Shown: piece after piece, positions 8,559 through 17,059 of the stretch | How the letters are laid out: every line of letters starts with the position of its first letter | How positions within the stretch are numbered: position 1 is the first letter of the stretch | Assembly: GCA_963676075.2 (NCBI GenBank) | Contig: CAXXNZ010000003.1 | Span: 186,001 to 250,000 of the forward strand | DNA from: JAHJQZ01 sp963676075 | GTDB taxonomy: Bacteria; Pseudomonadota; Alphaproteobacteria; Rhizobiales; Devosiaceae | Reading direction: 5' to 3' | Length of the DNA stretch: 64,000 nt | The notes under the pieces: model-generated | The model's database searches: none | Told to the model about the DNA's origin: nothing | The model's input: only the letters and a program-made list of their open reading frames with translations | Program-made: the position numbers and the translations under genes

Positions 8559-8978
8559 TCAGGATTTGATCTGGATGGTCGTGTTCTCGGCGCCGTTCTT
8601 TTTGACCAGGCCAAACAGTTTCTCGGCGTTGGACGGGTCGAGCCGCACGCAGCCATGCGAGGCCGGTGTGCCGAGACGGGCCAGATCGGTCGTTCCGTGA
8701 ATGGCATAGCCGCCATAAAAGAAGATCGAAAAGGGCATGGGCGAGTTGTGGTACTTCTTCGAGAAATACCGCTCATGCATGCGGGTCGGCTGGAACGAGC
8801 CGGTCGGCGTGCGGTAATTCGGCCGTGCAGTCGAGACGTCCCAAGTATATCTGGTGAAATAGCCGACCTTCACATACATCTTCTGGTCGGAGATATCGAC
8901 CGTCACCGAAACAGGTGCGGCGGCGGCGGGCGTGGCCAGGATCAGCATCCCGAGCACCAACAACGAACGTAGACGCAT
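8559..8978 (-). CDS. Secreted L,D-transpeptidase (YkuD domain)
   Basis: The 139-aa protein opens with a cleavable signal peptide (MRLRSLLVLGMLILATPAAA) and consists of one YkuD domain. The active-site motif is complete: HGTTDLARLG, then ASHGCVRL with the catalytic cysteine, near residues 97-117. Such enzymes cross-link peptidoglycan or anchor proteins to it in the periplasm, and L,D-crosslinks are prominent in Hyphomicrobiales. The ATG at 8978 has GGAGG seven bases upstream, better than the in-frame ATG at 8993. Confidence 0.9.
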   Translation of the reverse strand: MRLRSLLVLGMLILATPAAAAPVSVTVDISDQKMYVKVGYFTRYTWDVSTARPNYRTPTGSFQPTRMHERYFSKKYHNSPMPFSIFFYGGYAIHGTTDLARLGTPASHGCVRLDPSNAEKLFGLVKKNGAENTTIQIKS

Positions 8979-9212
8979 ATTGCGAGCCTCCAATCACGCC
9001 CGGATTGTATTGGCCATGCGTAAAATTTCATGAAAAGAATAGTGTATAGAGAGAGTTGACGTCTGACAGAAGCAAGGTCGCATTGACCATTCACGCAAGC
9101 CGCAGCATGAGCGATACATCATGCGCCGTCCGGTCACATGATTGGCCGAAAGGTTGAGCGAACACGGTGTCTTGACGGCTCCGGCGCTTTCGAGCAGAAC
9201 ATGCGCACGGGC

Positions 9213-9286
9213 GCGGGTGTAGCTCAATGGTAGAGCAGAAGCTTCCCAAGCTTACGACGAGGGTTCGATTCCCTTCACCCGCTCCA
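9213..9286 (+). tRNA. tRNA-Gly(CCC)
   Basis: The sequence folds as a cloverleaf: acceptor GCGGGTG/CACCCGC, D arm GCTC/GAGC, anticodon loop TTCCCAA giving anticodon CCC, T arm with GGTTCGATTCC, and an encoded CCA at 9284-9286. One anticodon-stem pair (27-43) appears mismatched. The 3' half from 9239 is the core of the island 1 attachment site, so the 3' end was rebuilt by integration. Confidence 0.93.
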
Positions 9287-9287
9287 G
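9239..9287 (+). repeat. att site of island 1, tRNA side (49-bp direct repeat)
   Basis: The 49 bases from AAGCTTCCC through CCGCTCCAG are repeated without mismatch at 24678-24726. They cover the anticodon loop to the 3' end of tRNA-Gly, the usual target of P4-type tyrosine integrases. Confidence 0.93.
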
Positions 9288-9310
9288 CACTTAGCTAGCG
9301 TCCTATTACT

Positions 9311-9344
9311 TTTTAGCACGGATTTGGCACGGAATTCTGATTGC
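9311..9344 (+). repeat. Putative integrase arm-type site, left end
   Basis: TTTTAGCACGGATTTGGCAC and the following GGAATTC contain two copies of (A/G)GCACGGA spaced by about a helical turn. A near-identical stretch in the same orientation lies at 24537-24570, at the other end of the element. Such pairs are typical of integrase arm binding sites. Confidence 0.6.
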
Positions 9345-9394
9345 AAGCGACCGCGTAGTACAGAGCAGGCCCCACAACGTGGAGCCTGTTTAGG

Positions 9395-9658
9395 TTATTG
9401 ACGCGAACGAGAACGATTGGTTCGCCTATGCGGCGCGACTGGCGTGGACTTTGTTTCGTCGTCGGATTCCTCATCACCGATTTCCCGACACACGATCTTC
9501 CCGTCAATTGGCAAGGCTTGCAGCATGATGTTGAAGCCACCGTTGTCTTTGTGCGGAAACACGAGACCTAGGTTAAGCCAATAGTCTTCCTGGCCCTCGC
9601 GGCGGATCACGGCATAGGCGCGGTGACTTGGTTGCCGGGGTTGGTCCTTGTCCGACAT
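9395..9658 (-). CDS. Hypothetical protein, 87 aa
   Basis: The protein has a compact ordered N-terminal half (RAYAVIRREGQEDYWLNLGLVFPHKDNGGFNIMLQ, broken here by design around residue 20) and a charged, arginine-serine-rich tail. The N-terminal pattern resembles short conserved proteins often annotated as hypothetical on alphaproteobacterial plasmids and islands. I cannot assign a function. It is the leftmost gene of island 1, on the same strand as the mobilisation block, and starts at the ATG at 9658 with AAGGAACC a few bases upstream. Confidence 0.7.
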   Translation of the reverse strand: MSDKDQPRQPSHRAYAVIRREGQEDYWLNLGLVFPHKDNGGFNIMLQALPIDGKIVCREIGDEESDDETKSTPVAPHRRTNRSRSRQ

Positions 9659-9828
9659 TGTAGGTTCCTTCCAAACTTAAGTTGATCTTCCTGCACCGGC
9701 AGGCGCCAAGCGTCCTGGCGTCTGCGGGCGAGGAACGATCGTGTTTGGAGCGAAGAACTTCCGAGCTCCACGGTACGCGGTGGCGAAGCCTCGTCAAGGT
9801 TGCCACGCAACGCGCAATGAACCCGCGT

Positions 9829-10773
9829 TTATGTCAAGCGGACGGATTTGCCTGAACCTTCGACCCACGAAGCCGAGAGCGGCTCCGAAGAAGACAGTTC
9901 GTCCCGCGTCGCAAAAAAGAACAGCGGACCACCAAGGCTGCTGGGCACACGGATCTTGGCAAGGGCATCGCACATTGAGTTGAGACGAGTCGCGTCCGTA
10001 GTTACGGTCAACACGCGAAAAGCCCGCCAGCCAAATTGCTTCTCGTGCTGCTTAGCAGCTTGTGCGGAAAGATAGGCGCGCATCTTTCGCTCGAAACTGG
10101 TTTGGCTGATATCGCTTCGTGAGACCGGCATGGTGCCACGATCGATCTCAACGAGAAAGCAGCGACGTGAGCCGTCGGAGAAGCGGAGTCCAAAGGCATA
10201 GTCGGGGATTACGCCGACCTCACGCATGACGCCTTTTTGGGTGATGTTGGCAGTGAGCTTGAACGGCTCGCGACGCGGACTTTGATCCGGAAACTCTTTG
10301 ATCAGCTGCTCAGGGTGGATCATCTCGATGTCTGTCCGCCCAAATGTAGCAACTTGAACGGCGACGGAAAAGTCGACGATCTCCAATTGGTGCTCGATAA
10401 AAGGTCGGCCGACTTCGCGGTTCTTGCGGCTCCATTCGGCATTGGCGAACGCTACCTCGTTTCGCTCAATCAGAAGACGCGCTCCACGATCGGCCAACGC
10501 ATAGACCATCGGCGCCGACCCCGAGGTCGGGTAATAGTCGAGCTGGGCGCGAGGCCGATCGACATAGCCGGCGTGGAAGAGCCGCAACAGGCGATCGTTG
10601 ATGCGGTCAAGCGACCGCCCGAGCAATGTCGCGATGTGGGTCGAGCGCAAGAAGCGATACTGTGCCAGCATCCGTACGATAGTGATGTCGTCTTCGGTCA
10701 GGCGAAAGCTCGGCACCTGTTTGGCGCGTTGAAAGCGTGGGCGTCGTTTGGGCTTTGAGCTTTGCTCGTCCAT
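9829..10773 (-). CDS. Replication-relaxation family protein
   Basis: The 314-aa protein begins with a basic segment, then a winged-helix region (LTEDDITIVRMLAQYRFLRS, THIATLLG) typical of the replication-relaxation (Replic_Relax) family. A central restriction-endonuclease-like segment with VIPDYAFGLRF and FLVEIDRGTMP follows. Proteins of this family sit beside TraD/VirD4-like ATPases on conjugative plasmids and integrative elements and are thought to act in strand processing during transfer. Here the gene lies 36 bases after such an ATPase gene on the same strand, which fits. The family call is by pattern recognition. Confidence 0.75.
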   Translation of the reverse strand: MDEQSSKPKRRPRFQRAKQVPSFRLTEDDITIVRMLAQYRFLRSTHIATLLGRSLDRINDRLLRLFHAGYVDRPRAQLDYYPTSGSAPMVYALADRGARLLIERNEVAFANAEWSRKNREVGRPFIEHQLEIVDFSVAVQVATFGRTDIEMIHPEQLIKEFPDQSPRREPFKLTANITQKGVMREVGVIPDYAFGLRFSDGSRRCFLVEIDRGTMPVSRSDISQTSFERKMRAYLSAQAAKQHEKQFGWRAFRVLTVTTDATRLNSMCDALAKIRVPSSLGGPLFFFATRDELSSSEPLSASWVEGSGKSVRLT

Positions 10774-10809
10774 GGCCTCATTCTACCAGACGCAGATTCC
10801 AAATGCCCG

Positions 10810-12774
10810 TCAGCTGCGCCAGTCGTCACCGTCATCCGGCGTCTCGGGCGCCGTTTGCGCTATTGAGGGTGTGTCCGTAGGCTTTTCGTCTTCCTCTGAC
10901 GCGCTTGGTCGCGGCGCGGCGGCCGTGTCGCGCTCGGTCGCGATCTGTCGCCGATTGGCGGCAAGCAATTCCTGGTATGCGGTGTGGGACATTTGGGGCA
11001 GTCGTTCGAGCGTGCCCAAGGGAACCGTGAGCTTGACGGCGCTGTCGGTGAGGTTGCGAATGAAGGCTGCGAACTCGGTTGTGTTTCGACGTTTGTGCAT
11101 CGACGAAACAAACTCAGGTTTGGTGCCCATGTTGCGGGCAAGGGAGGTGGCGTCGCTTGATGACACACCGCCAGCGAGCTTGATCGAGGTGTTGGACATC
11201 AAACTGGCAAGAAGCGGTCTGGTCAGCTGGTCGAGATGCTGATGGGCAGCAATGACACCGAGCCGGAACTTGCGCGCCTGACTCAACAGGCTGTCGATAT
11301 TGTCGTCGAAATAATCCGAGGCCTCATCGATATACAAAAGGGCCGGCCGGCGTTCGTGTTCGGGAATAGCCGCACGTTCCAATGCCGCCTGGAAGGTCAG
11401 AGCAATGAAGAAGCGCCCGAGGATCGATGAACGCTCGGCCTTCAAGAAGTCCTTGGCGGTGTTGACCAGAACGATCTTGCCCGAATTGAGCGCGGTGAAC
11501 ATGTCGAGCTTGTTGCGTGGATTGGAAAAAAGTCGCTCGAAGGTCGGGTTCTCCAACACGCCCCACAGGCGCCGGAGGATTTGCTTTTTGGTCTCGGCGA
11601 ACTGGCGATCGTTGAACTCGTGGGTGAAGAAGGATTTCGCCATGCCGTCGAGCCTGTCGAAATAGGGAACGAAGGGCCCAGCGTCCTGCATCACGTCGCG
11701 CAAAGTGAGAATGGTCGCATCCGGGATGACCAGCATCAGCCGGGCAAGGTAGCGAAAGATGACGTTCTGCTTTTGGGTCAACTCGGCGCCGAGCAAGCCG
11801 CCGAAGATGAAATCGTAGAGCTCGATCACCCCGTTCATGATCTGCTCATTTTGCCGAGCGCCGTAGGAGCCGACCCGATCGAGATCGACATCGAACAGGC
11901 CAAGCGCAGGTGGGTGTTCAACATCGGTGGGATCGATGATGACCAAGCGATCAGCCAGCGGGCCGGTCTCAGGGTCGAACAGGTCGAGCCGGGCAATCTT
12001 GGAAATCAGATCGCCTTGGCTATCGATGACGACAAGGCTCGGCACGTCGTCCGGGTCATGGGAAAGGTCATGAGCAATGAGATGCTGAAGCGTTTGCGTC
12101 TTGCCGTGGCCGGTGCCAGCGACGACGTGCATGTGCTCGAACCGGCTTGCCAATGGCAAGGAGAAGGGGAGCGGGATCATAGCAAGATCAAAGAGTGGCG
12201 TGCCCGACAAATAGGTCTCGACCAGTTCTTCGGGCGGCAAGCTTGATTCATCCGGGCCGATGAGCGGCCGACGATGCTCCTGGTAGGGGATCTGGTTCGA
12301 GGTGGCGCACATATTACGATAAAGGCGATCGGCAAGGGTCGAGAACAATCCGATCTCGGCAAACTCGTCCTGGAGAAACGTGCCGGCCAGCATCGCAACA
12401 AATATGTTGAGGTCGCCCATCATCGTGTAGAGCGGCACCGTGAAGGCCGCGCCGGCATCATCGATGCCTTTAGGCAGGCCTTCGACGACATAGGCGGAAA
12501 GTGACGCCAGGACCTGGATGAGCTCGCCGGCGATCTTGTCCTGATGTGCCAAGAAATATTCCTGCGCCCGCAAATGTCGGCGCAGATCGACCTGCTCTTG
12601 CAAGGTCAGCTTGGCCGACGTCCAGTCGACTTGCGGCGTCGAAAAGATCGTCTCTTCGAGGGCGAGGATTTCGCGCTGTGCCGTGTCGAGCGCTTGCGCC
12701 AGCTCGCGCGAATGCGGCATCTCGACGGCTTCGATGACGGTCTGTGCGACGAAATCGGAAAAGGCGACAACCAT
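10810..12774 (-). CDS. VirD4/TraD-like conjugation ATPase (first of two)
   Basis: The 654-aa protein has a Walker A motif in VVAGTGHGKTQTLQHL (near residue 217) and a Walker B in LLYIDEASDYFD (near residue 497), with a RecA/HerA-like core between. An arginine/sensor-like region (VSSSDATSLARNMG) follows. The N-terminal 190 residues are helical with a short hydrophobic stretch. Such proteins couple DNA to a transfer machine. The C-terminus is acidic and disordered. A second, shorter ATPase lies 0.7 kb upstream; no secretion channel genes are visible. Confidence 0.78.
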   Translation of the reverse strand: MVVAFSDFVAQTVIEAVEMPHSRELAQALDTAQREILALEETIFSTPQVDWTSAKLTLQEQVDLRRHLRAQEYFLAHQDKIAGELIQVLASLSAYVVEGLPKGIDDAGAAFTVPLYTMMGDLNIFVAMLAGTFLQDEFAEIGLFSTLADRLYRNMCATSNQIPYQEHRRPLIGPDESSLPPEELVETYLSGTPLFDLAMIPLPFSLPLASRFEHMHVVAGTGHGKTQTLQHLIAHDLSHDPDDVPSLVVIDSQGDLISKIARLDLFDPETGPLADRLVIIDPTDVEHPPALGLFDVDLDRVGSYGARQNEQIMNGVIELYDFIFGGLLGAELTQKQNVIFRYLARLMLVIPDATILTLRDVMQDAGPFVPYFDRLDGMAKSFFTHEFNDRQFAETKKQILRRLWGVLENPTFERLFSNPRNKLDMFTALNSGKIVLVNTAKDFLKAERSSILGRFFIALTFQAALERAAIPEHERRPALLYIDEASDYFDDNIDSLLSQARKFRLGVIAAHQHLDQLTRPLLASLMSNTSIKLAGGVSSSDATSLARNMGTKPEFVSSMHKRRNTTEFAAFIRNLTDSAVKLTVPLGTLERLPQMSHTAYQELLAANRRQIATERDTAAAPRPSASEEDEKPTDTPSIAQTAPETPDDGDDWRS

Positions 12775-12777
12775 GTT

Positions 12778-12909
12778 CTAGCCCGCCCAGTCCGACGCCT
12801 TGAACTGGGCGGTCACGCGATTGTAGAGCTCAATCGTATCGGCCAAGTCCCTGGCGCGCTCGTGGGTGAAACGGCGAACGAAAGGGGTGTAGGTCGACGG
12901 CTTCGCCAC
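12778..12909 (-). CDS. Small conserved-looking protein, 43 aa
   Basis: A GTG-started frame encodes a 43-aa peptide beginning VAKPSTYTPFVRRFTHERAR and ending in ASDWAG. It fills the gap between two genes exactly: its start is one base off the stop region of the upstream 140-aa gene and its stop lies three bases before the ATPase ATG. Composition is like a folded amphipathic helical protein and unlike random sequence. Function is unknown. The tight packing suggests translational coupling in the transfer operon. Confidence 0.6.
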   Translation of the reverse strand: MAKPSTYTPFVRRFTHERARDLADTIELYNRVTAQFKASDWAG

Positions 12910-12911
12910 AC

Positions 12912-13334
12912 TCAAATCTCGATGACTTCCTCGCGCCCGTCGAAGCTGTTGGCCAATTGCAGATAGCCCTTGGCGCTAGCACAGGCGCTCCGGATCGCAT
13001 CCTCGGCGCCCACGAGTTCGTCCAGATCCTTGCACTCGATATGCTGGCCGCGACTCAAGCTGTCGATCGTGCAGGTGAGGGAAAGCATCGCCATCCCGAG
13101 GCTCATAGCGCCTTTGGCAACGCCCAAAACGCCGCCGCGATCAGTTTGTTCAACAGCGGAACTCGCGTGCTTTCTGGCGTTTTCGCTCGAATAGACGATT
13201 TCGTTGCCAAGCTTGTATTTCTTGATCAACGCGCCTTCATCGGCCGATGGTTCGATCCGGGCATCCAAAGCGAAAATCACCTTGCCACCCAGCATGCCGC
13301 CGCTCTTTTGCGAACGGCGCAGGAAAAGTTTCAT
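12912..13334 (-). CDS. Hypothetical protein, 140 aa
   Basis: This soluble-looking protein starts MKLFLRRSQKSGGMLGGKVIF and contains a mildly hydrophobic Gly/Ala/Met-rich middle (GVLGVAKGAMSLGMAMLSL) that may be a helix in contact with membrane. The ending is EVIEI. I do not recognise the family. It lies at the head of the unit containing the 43-aa peptide, the 654-aa ATPase and the replication-relaxation protein, so a role in DNA transfer or processing is a guess from position only. Confidence 0.65.
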   Translation of the reverse strand: MKLFLRRSQKSGGMLGGKVIFALDARIEPSADEGALIKKYKLGNEIVYSSENARKHASSAVEQTDRGGVLGVAKGAMSLGMAMLSLTCTIDSLSRGQHIECKDLDELVGAEDAIRSACASAKGYLQLANSFDGREEVIEI

Positions 13335-13459
13335 AGCCAGTCTCCAAATAGAATATGTGAAAACACATGCATTACAAACCGGCGCAACTGCCGCATGAAA
13401 ACACTAGTACAGAGAATTCAGAATCAAGCTGTGACGTTTAGTCCGATTCAGACTTCTGC

Positions 13460-14725
13460 TCAATTTCTAGTCGGCCGAATTCCGCTAAGCTCATAGCTTC
13501 CCCCAAATCGCGTCCGACTGAGCGCGACCAATTTCCTTGTATCGCTCCGTCGCGCTATCGGTGCCGCGAACGCTTCCAGATAAATCGGCGAAGTCGGCGT
13601 GCCATTGCGTAGTAGGCGCGCCCTGGCACGATAGTTTTGCAAATCGAGTACTGCGTCTCGATTTCCGAGCCCAAGCTGGTCGGCGAGGATAGGCGCGTCA
13701 TCGGCACCGACGCGGAACGAGATGATGGAACCGATATTGCCGAATACGGCGGCGCGAAGACTGTCCGGAACCTGCGCGAGGAACTGGTGGCTGAGCGTCA
13801 GCGTCAACGCGTATTTGCGGCTTTCAGACAGGATCATCCCAAAGCTCTCGGTCGCAAAGCTTTGGAATTCGTCTGCGTAGAGGTGAAAGGGGCGACGCTC
13901 GTCGGCCGTGATGTCCGCGCGCGAAAGGGCGGCCTGGGCAAGGGTGGTGACAAGCAAAGCACCAAGCAGATGTGAGGTGCTTTCACCGAGCACGCCTTTG
14001 GAGAGGTTGCAGACGAAGATCGCGCCTTCGTCCATCAGTCGGCGCGGCGTGATGGTGCTTCGGCGCCGAGCGAGCATATTCCTGAGGATCGGCGTCATCA
14101 GCGCCTTGCCGATCTTGTTCTGGATCGGCGCGATCGCCTCGCTGCGGAAGCGATCGGCATAAGCCTCGTATTCTTGAAGCCAGAAGTCGCGCACGAAAGG
14201 ATCGCGGACATGTCGCTCGACGAGTGGTACTCGAAAGCTCGCATCAATCAACAGGCGGGGGAGCATGACGAGGGTGCCATCCGGAATGTCGAGAAGCGCC
14301 CGAACGGCATTGGTCAGGATGTAGTCGAGACGCGGCCCCCAGCTATCCGGCCAGACATGACGGAAGGCACCAACGACACCATCGGTGACAACAGGCTTCA
14401 AACGCTCGGGCACATTTGAGAGGGGATTGAAACCGATCGGGTGATCACTATCGGTCGGATCGAGATAGACGAGATCGTTGGTGCGCCAGCGCGGCAGGTG
14501 CTGCAAGGCGGCCTCCGCCAAGTCGCCATGCGGATCGAGCAGACAAAGTCCTTCGCCAGCGTCGAGATCCTGACGGATGAGATTGAGCAAGAGTGTCGAC
14601 TTTCCGGTGCCGGTTTGTCCGACGACATAGAGATGCCGGCGTCGCTCCTCCGGTGCAAGCGAGACCAGGCCGCCATAAGCGGACAGACCAAGTGCCAGCG
14701 GATTGTCTTGCCTGAATGCTGTCAT
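13460..14725 (-). CDS. VirD4/TraD-like DNA-transfer ATPase (second of two)
   Basis: The 421-aa protein has Walker A in VVGQTGTGKSTLLLNLIRQD (near residue 35) and the HerA/TraD hallmark LCLLDPHGDLAEA. A second acidic box in LYADEFQSFA acts as Walker B, and HQFLAQV lies in the usual sensor region. The N-terminus starts directly at the core domain with no membrane segment, so it is a soluble form. Together with the 654-aa relative it may form one mixed motor. The 300 bases upstream (14726-15031) hold no clear gene. Confidence 0.82.
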   Translation of the reverse strand: MTAFRQDNPLALGLSAYGGLVSLAPEERRRHLYVVGQTGTGKSTLLLNLIRQDLDAGEGLCLLDPHGDLAEAALQHLPRWRTNDLVYLDPTDSDHPIGFNPLSNVPERLKPVVTDGVVGAFRHVWPDSWGPRLDYILTNAVRALLDIPDGTLVMLPRLLIDASFRVPLVERHVRDPFVRDFWLQEYEAYADRFRSEAIAPIQNKIGKALMTPILRNMLARRRSTITPRRLMDEGAIFVCNLSKGVLGESTSHLLGALLVTTLAQAALSRADITADERRPFHLYADEFQSFATESFGMILSESRKYALTLTLSHQFLAQVPDSLRAAVFGNIGSIISFRVGADDAPILADQLGLGNRDAVLDLQNYRARARLLRNGTPTSPIYLEAFAAPIARRSDTRKLVALSRTRFGGSYELSGIRPTRN

Positions 14726-15031
14726 GGGCAGAAGGGAGCCGGCGTGCCGTGCGCACCGGATAGGGATGAGGTGCGGGCAGCGCGCTTTCCCTCAAGACGC
14801 GCGCCGGAGCCATGAGGCGCCTCCTTGCCAAAGGGCTGCCGAGCTCCCCGCTCACAAACCGGCTCCGTCCCGGCCACGATCCGATGCGAATGCGGCCAAT
14901 CTTATTGTAGCGCAACCAGCCAGAGCCATGGATGTTACGCAGCAATAACTTGAATTGCTTATTATCGAGAAAAATCTATTGCAACAATCTATGCGCCACG
15001 AAATCGCTTTCCTATTATGTTAATGGGCTTA

Positions 15032-15469
15032 CTAGCCATGCATTCGAATATAGCTAGTTAGCTTTGTAAATATATTTTCCCAAGCTGGATCAAAGGAATT
15101 TGGTTGCTCGCGAACAGAATCTAATAACTCGTTTGCGTGCATCCAAAAGGCCGTTTTTACTTCTCGCTTCGATGTATTTATGGAGTAGTTATTTACGTTC
15201 GCATCATATACTTTCCAATAGTGCCAGCTACCGCCCGGGCGGCGGCAGTTGTTTTCCAAGCGTCCCTCATACAAGAGCGACAAACGCTCGGCCTGCATTC
15301 CTACTTCTTCTCGCAACTCGGCTATTGCGGCTTCTTCAAACGATCCATGCTCGTCAACATGACCTGAAGGCGCTGCAATACCCAATGGCGGTAGCATTCG
15401 CTTGATCAACAGAACGGAGGTGTTTTTCCAAACAAGGACGCCAACGCTTTTGTGATCACACCTATTCAT
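15032..15469 (-). CDS. Nudix hydrolase with a variant Nudix box
   Basis: The 145-aa protein has a Nudix fold with the box in GHVDEHGSFEEAAIAELREE followed by VGM (residues about 36-58). The catalytic E-L-x-E-E-x-G part is retained, but compared with G-x5-E-x7-R-E-U-x-E-E-x-G-U the first Glu is Gly and the Arg is Ala. Nudix enzymes cleave nucleoside diphosphate-linked compounds; the altered box makes the substrate uncertain. The ATG overlaps the stop of the upstream membrane protein by four bases, so the two are translated together. Base composition is much AT-richer than the chromosome. Confidence 0.82.
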   Translation of the reverse strand: MNRCDHKSVGVLVWKNTSVLLIKRMLPPLGIAAPSGHVDEHGSFEEAAIAELREEVGMQAERLSLLYEGRLENNCRRPGGSWHYWKVYDANVNNYSINTSKREVKTAFWMHANELLDSVREQPNSFDPAWENIFTKLTSYIRMHG

Positions 15470-15975
15470 GACGCAGGCAGCGGAACAGCAGGCATTGAGG
15501 TCGGATTCGCCAGCAAACTTAGGAAAAATAACAGGCCAAAGCCGATTGCAGCTATAATTGAGAAAACGATAACCACATAAAATATCTTGCCGTAAATTTC
15601 TCTAAATGATGTAAATCCGTCCTTTTTCTTTTTATCAGCCAAAATAAAAAGATTCAATTCTGGAATGTTGTACCCTTCTGAGTAGTAATTTTCGAATTTC
15701 GACAGCGCAATCTCCGACACCTTTATCAACTTTACACTTCTCTCATCAAGTCTTAAGAATAAAAAAGAGAAAAGCGAGAGTAATATACAAATTAGCGATC
15801 CGAGAATATAGTATTCCTTGCTCGCAATTTGAACTAAACCAACAAATATTGCCGCCACGATTATCAAGTAAAATCTGAATATTTGCTGCCTCTGTTGCGC
15901 ATGTAATGAAAACCAATCCCAGAGGTGGCTAAACACAAGTGTTTTGTCTTCATGGTTCATGTCTTTTATTGGCAT
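15466..15975 (-). CDS. Membrane protein with about three helices, paired with Nudix gene
   Basis: From ATG 15975 (MPIKDMNHEDKTLVFSHLWD) the protein is 169 aa. It has a soluble N-terminal helix, two adjacent membrane helices near residues 32-75, a charged middle of about 60 residues, and a third helix near the C-terminus (VVIVFSIIAAIGFGLLFFLS). The layout resembles small membrane effectors of the SLATT/RipA kind, but I cannot assign a family. AGAGG lies five bases before this ATG; an upstream in-frame start at 16023 is less likely. It overlaps the Nudix gene by ATGA. Confidence 0.75.
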   Translation of the reverse strand: MPIKDMNHEDKTLVFSHLWDWFSLHAQQRQQIFRFYLIIVAAIFVGLVQIASKEYYILGSLICILLSLFSFLFLRLDERSVKLIKVSEIALSKFENYYSEGYNIPELNLFILADKKKKDGFTSFREIYGKIFYVVIVFSIIAAIGFGLLFFLSLLANPTSMPAVPLPAS

Positions 15976-16312
15976 GTCAGCCTCTCGCAGAATAAGCTTT
16001 TTGCTGGTGCGCAAATCCACCAACGCGATTATTACTGCAGGCGTTGGTGGCGTTCAACCGATCGATACGAGCCTCTCTGGATTTGGCATAACGATATTGC
16101 CGTACTGAGGCACGCCGAACGTGCTCGAACAGCCGAAGATGGCCATTCCTCTTGGTGAGACGGGAGCGACATTCCTCCCAGAGCCGACTGAACTCAAGTC
16201 CGCCCACCCGGCCGCGCCGGTCAAGGTTGGCTTTTTGCCGCCCCGAAAGGGGTTGCCTTGACGGGTGCGGAAAAAGGTGGGGGAATATTCCCGGTCGGGA
16301 AGGGGAGAGAGC
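15976..16312. other. Intergenic stretch, no supported gene
   Basis: About 340 bases between the membrane protein gene and the DUF3768 terminator. Open frames exist on both strands but read as low-complexity or shadow sequence. GC rises again compared with the cargo to the left, suggesting a cargo boundary near 16020. Confidence 0.5.
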
Positions 16313-16342
16313 AAAAGAAACCCCACCCGCTTTCGCGTGGGG
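16313..16342 (-). terminator. Terminator after the DUF3768 gene
   Basis: On the minus strand CCCCACGC-GAAA-GCGGGTGGGG forms a stem with a GAAA tetraloop, followed by TTTCTTTT. It stands seven bases after the stop of the preceding gene. Confidence 0.8.
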
Positions 16343-16348
16343 AAGGGA

Positions 16349-16877
16349 TCAATACTCCTCGGCTAGCATGATCGTCAGCACACGATTGGTACGTCTGCGA
16401 TCGGCCGGGTCATCTGAAGCGCTCGCAAGGTCGAGGCCGTAATAGTCGATCTTGAAGTAGAGCTTTCGACCATCGACCTCCAGCAATCCGAAATCATGCT
16501 CGCCATAGGGATCGCTGTCGCGATCGAAAGCCTCGAAGTTTGCGACCGCCTCCCAAGTTTGTTTCTTGAAAGCGTGCCCCTGAGCATATGACGCCGGCCG
16601 TGCAGGAAATCCGACCGGTCGCACCGCCATTGCGGTGCAAGACATCGTTGAGGTCTCGAATCTGGCTTGTCTTGTCGGACTTGCCGTTGTGCCAATCGAG
16701 CCGCGATTCGCCGTCGCAGTCAAAGCAGAAACCTTGGTCGAACACCAGCCCCAAGACCCAGTTTTGCGTCTCGTTATCCCAGACCGCCCAGGCATCTCGT
16801 CCCACATTGTGCGACCCACAATGAGCACAAAGCGGATAGCCCGGCTGATCGCCGGAACGCGTGTTTTCGTCGGACAT
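16349..16877 (-). pseudogene. Zinc-ribbon plus DUF3768 protein, frameshifted
   Basis: From ATG 16877 (MSDENTRSG) the frame encodes a zinc ribbon (CAHCGS near residue 17, CFDC near 50) and the start of a DUF3768 domain (IRDLNDVLHRNGG...TAGV). At about 16580 the frame is lost. The domain continues one frame over as SYAQGHAFKKQTWEAVANFE and ends in the DUF3768 hallmarks DPYGEHDFG, KIDYYGLDL and RVLTIMLAEEY. One extra base near the TAGV codons explains the break. DUF3768 proteins are common on alphaproteobacterial plasmids and have unknown function. Error in the sequence and true decay are both possible. Confidence 0.75.
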
Positions 16878-17059
16878 TTGTGATCTCCCAGCAAAGGCCA
16901 CATCCGATCCATTCGGATGCGCCCAAAGCCGGGTGATCGCGCCCAAACCCATTATGCCATGTCGGCGGCGGAAATGCCCGTTTGGCGGTTTGGAACGCAA
17001 AAGAGATATTGTGCGACGTTGAAAATACGGCTTAGCAAAGCGCTGATTTGGTCACTCGC

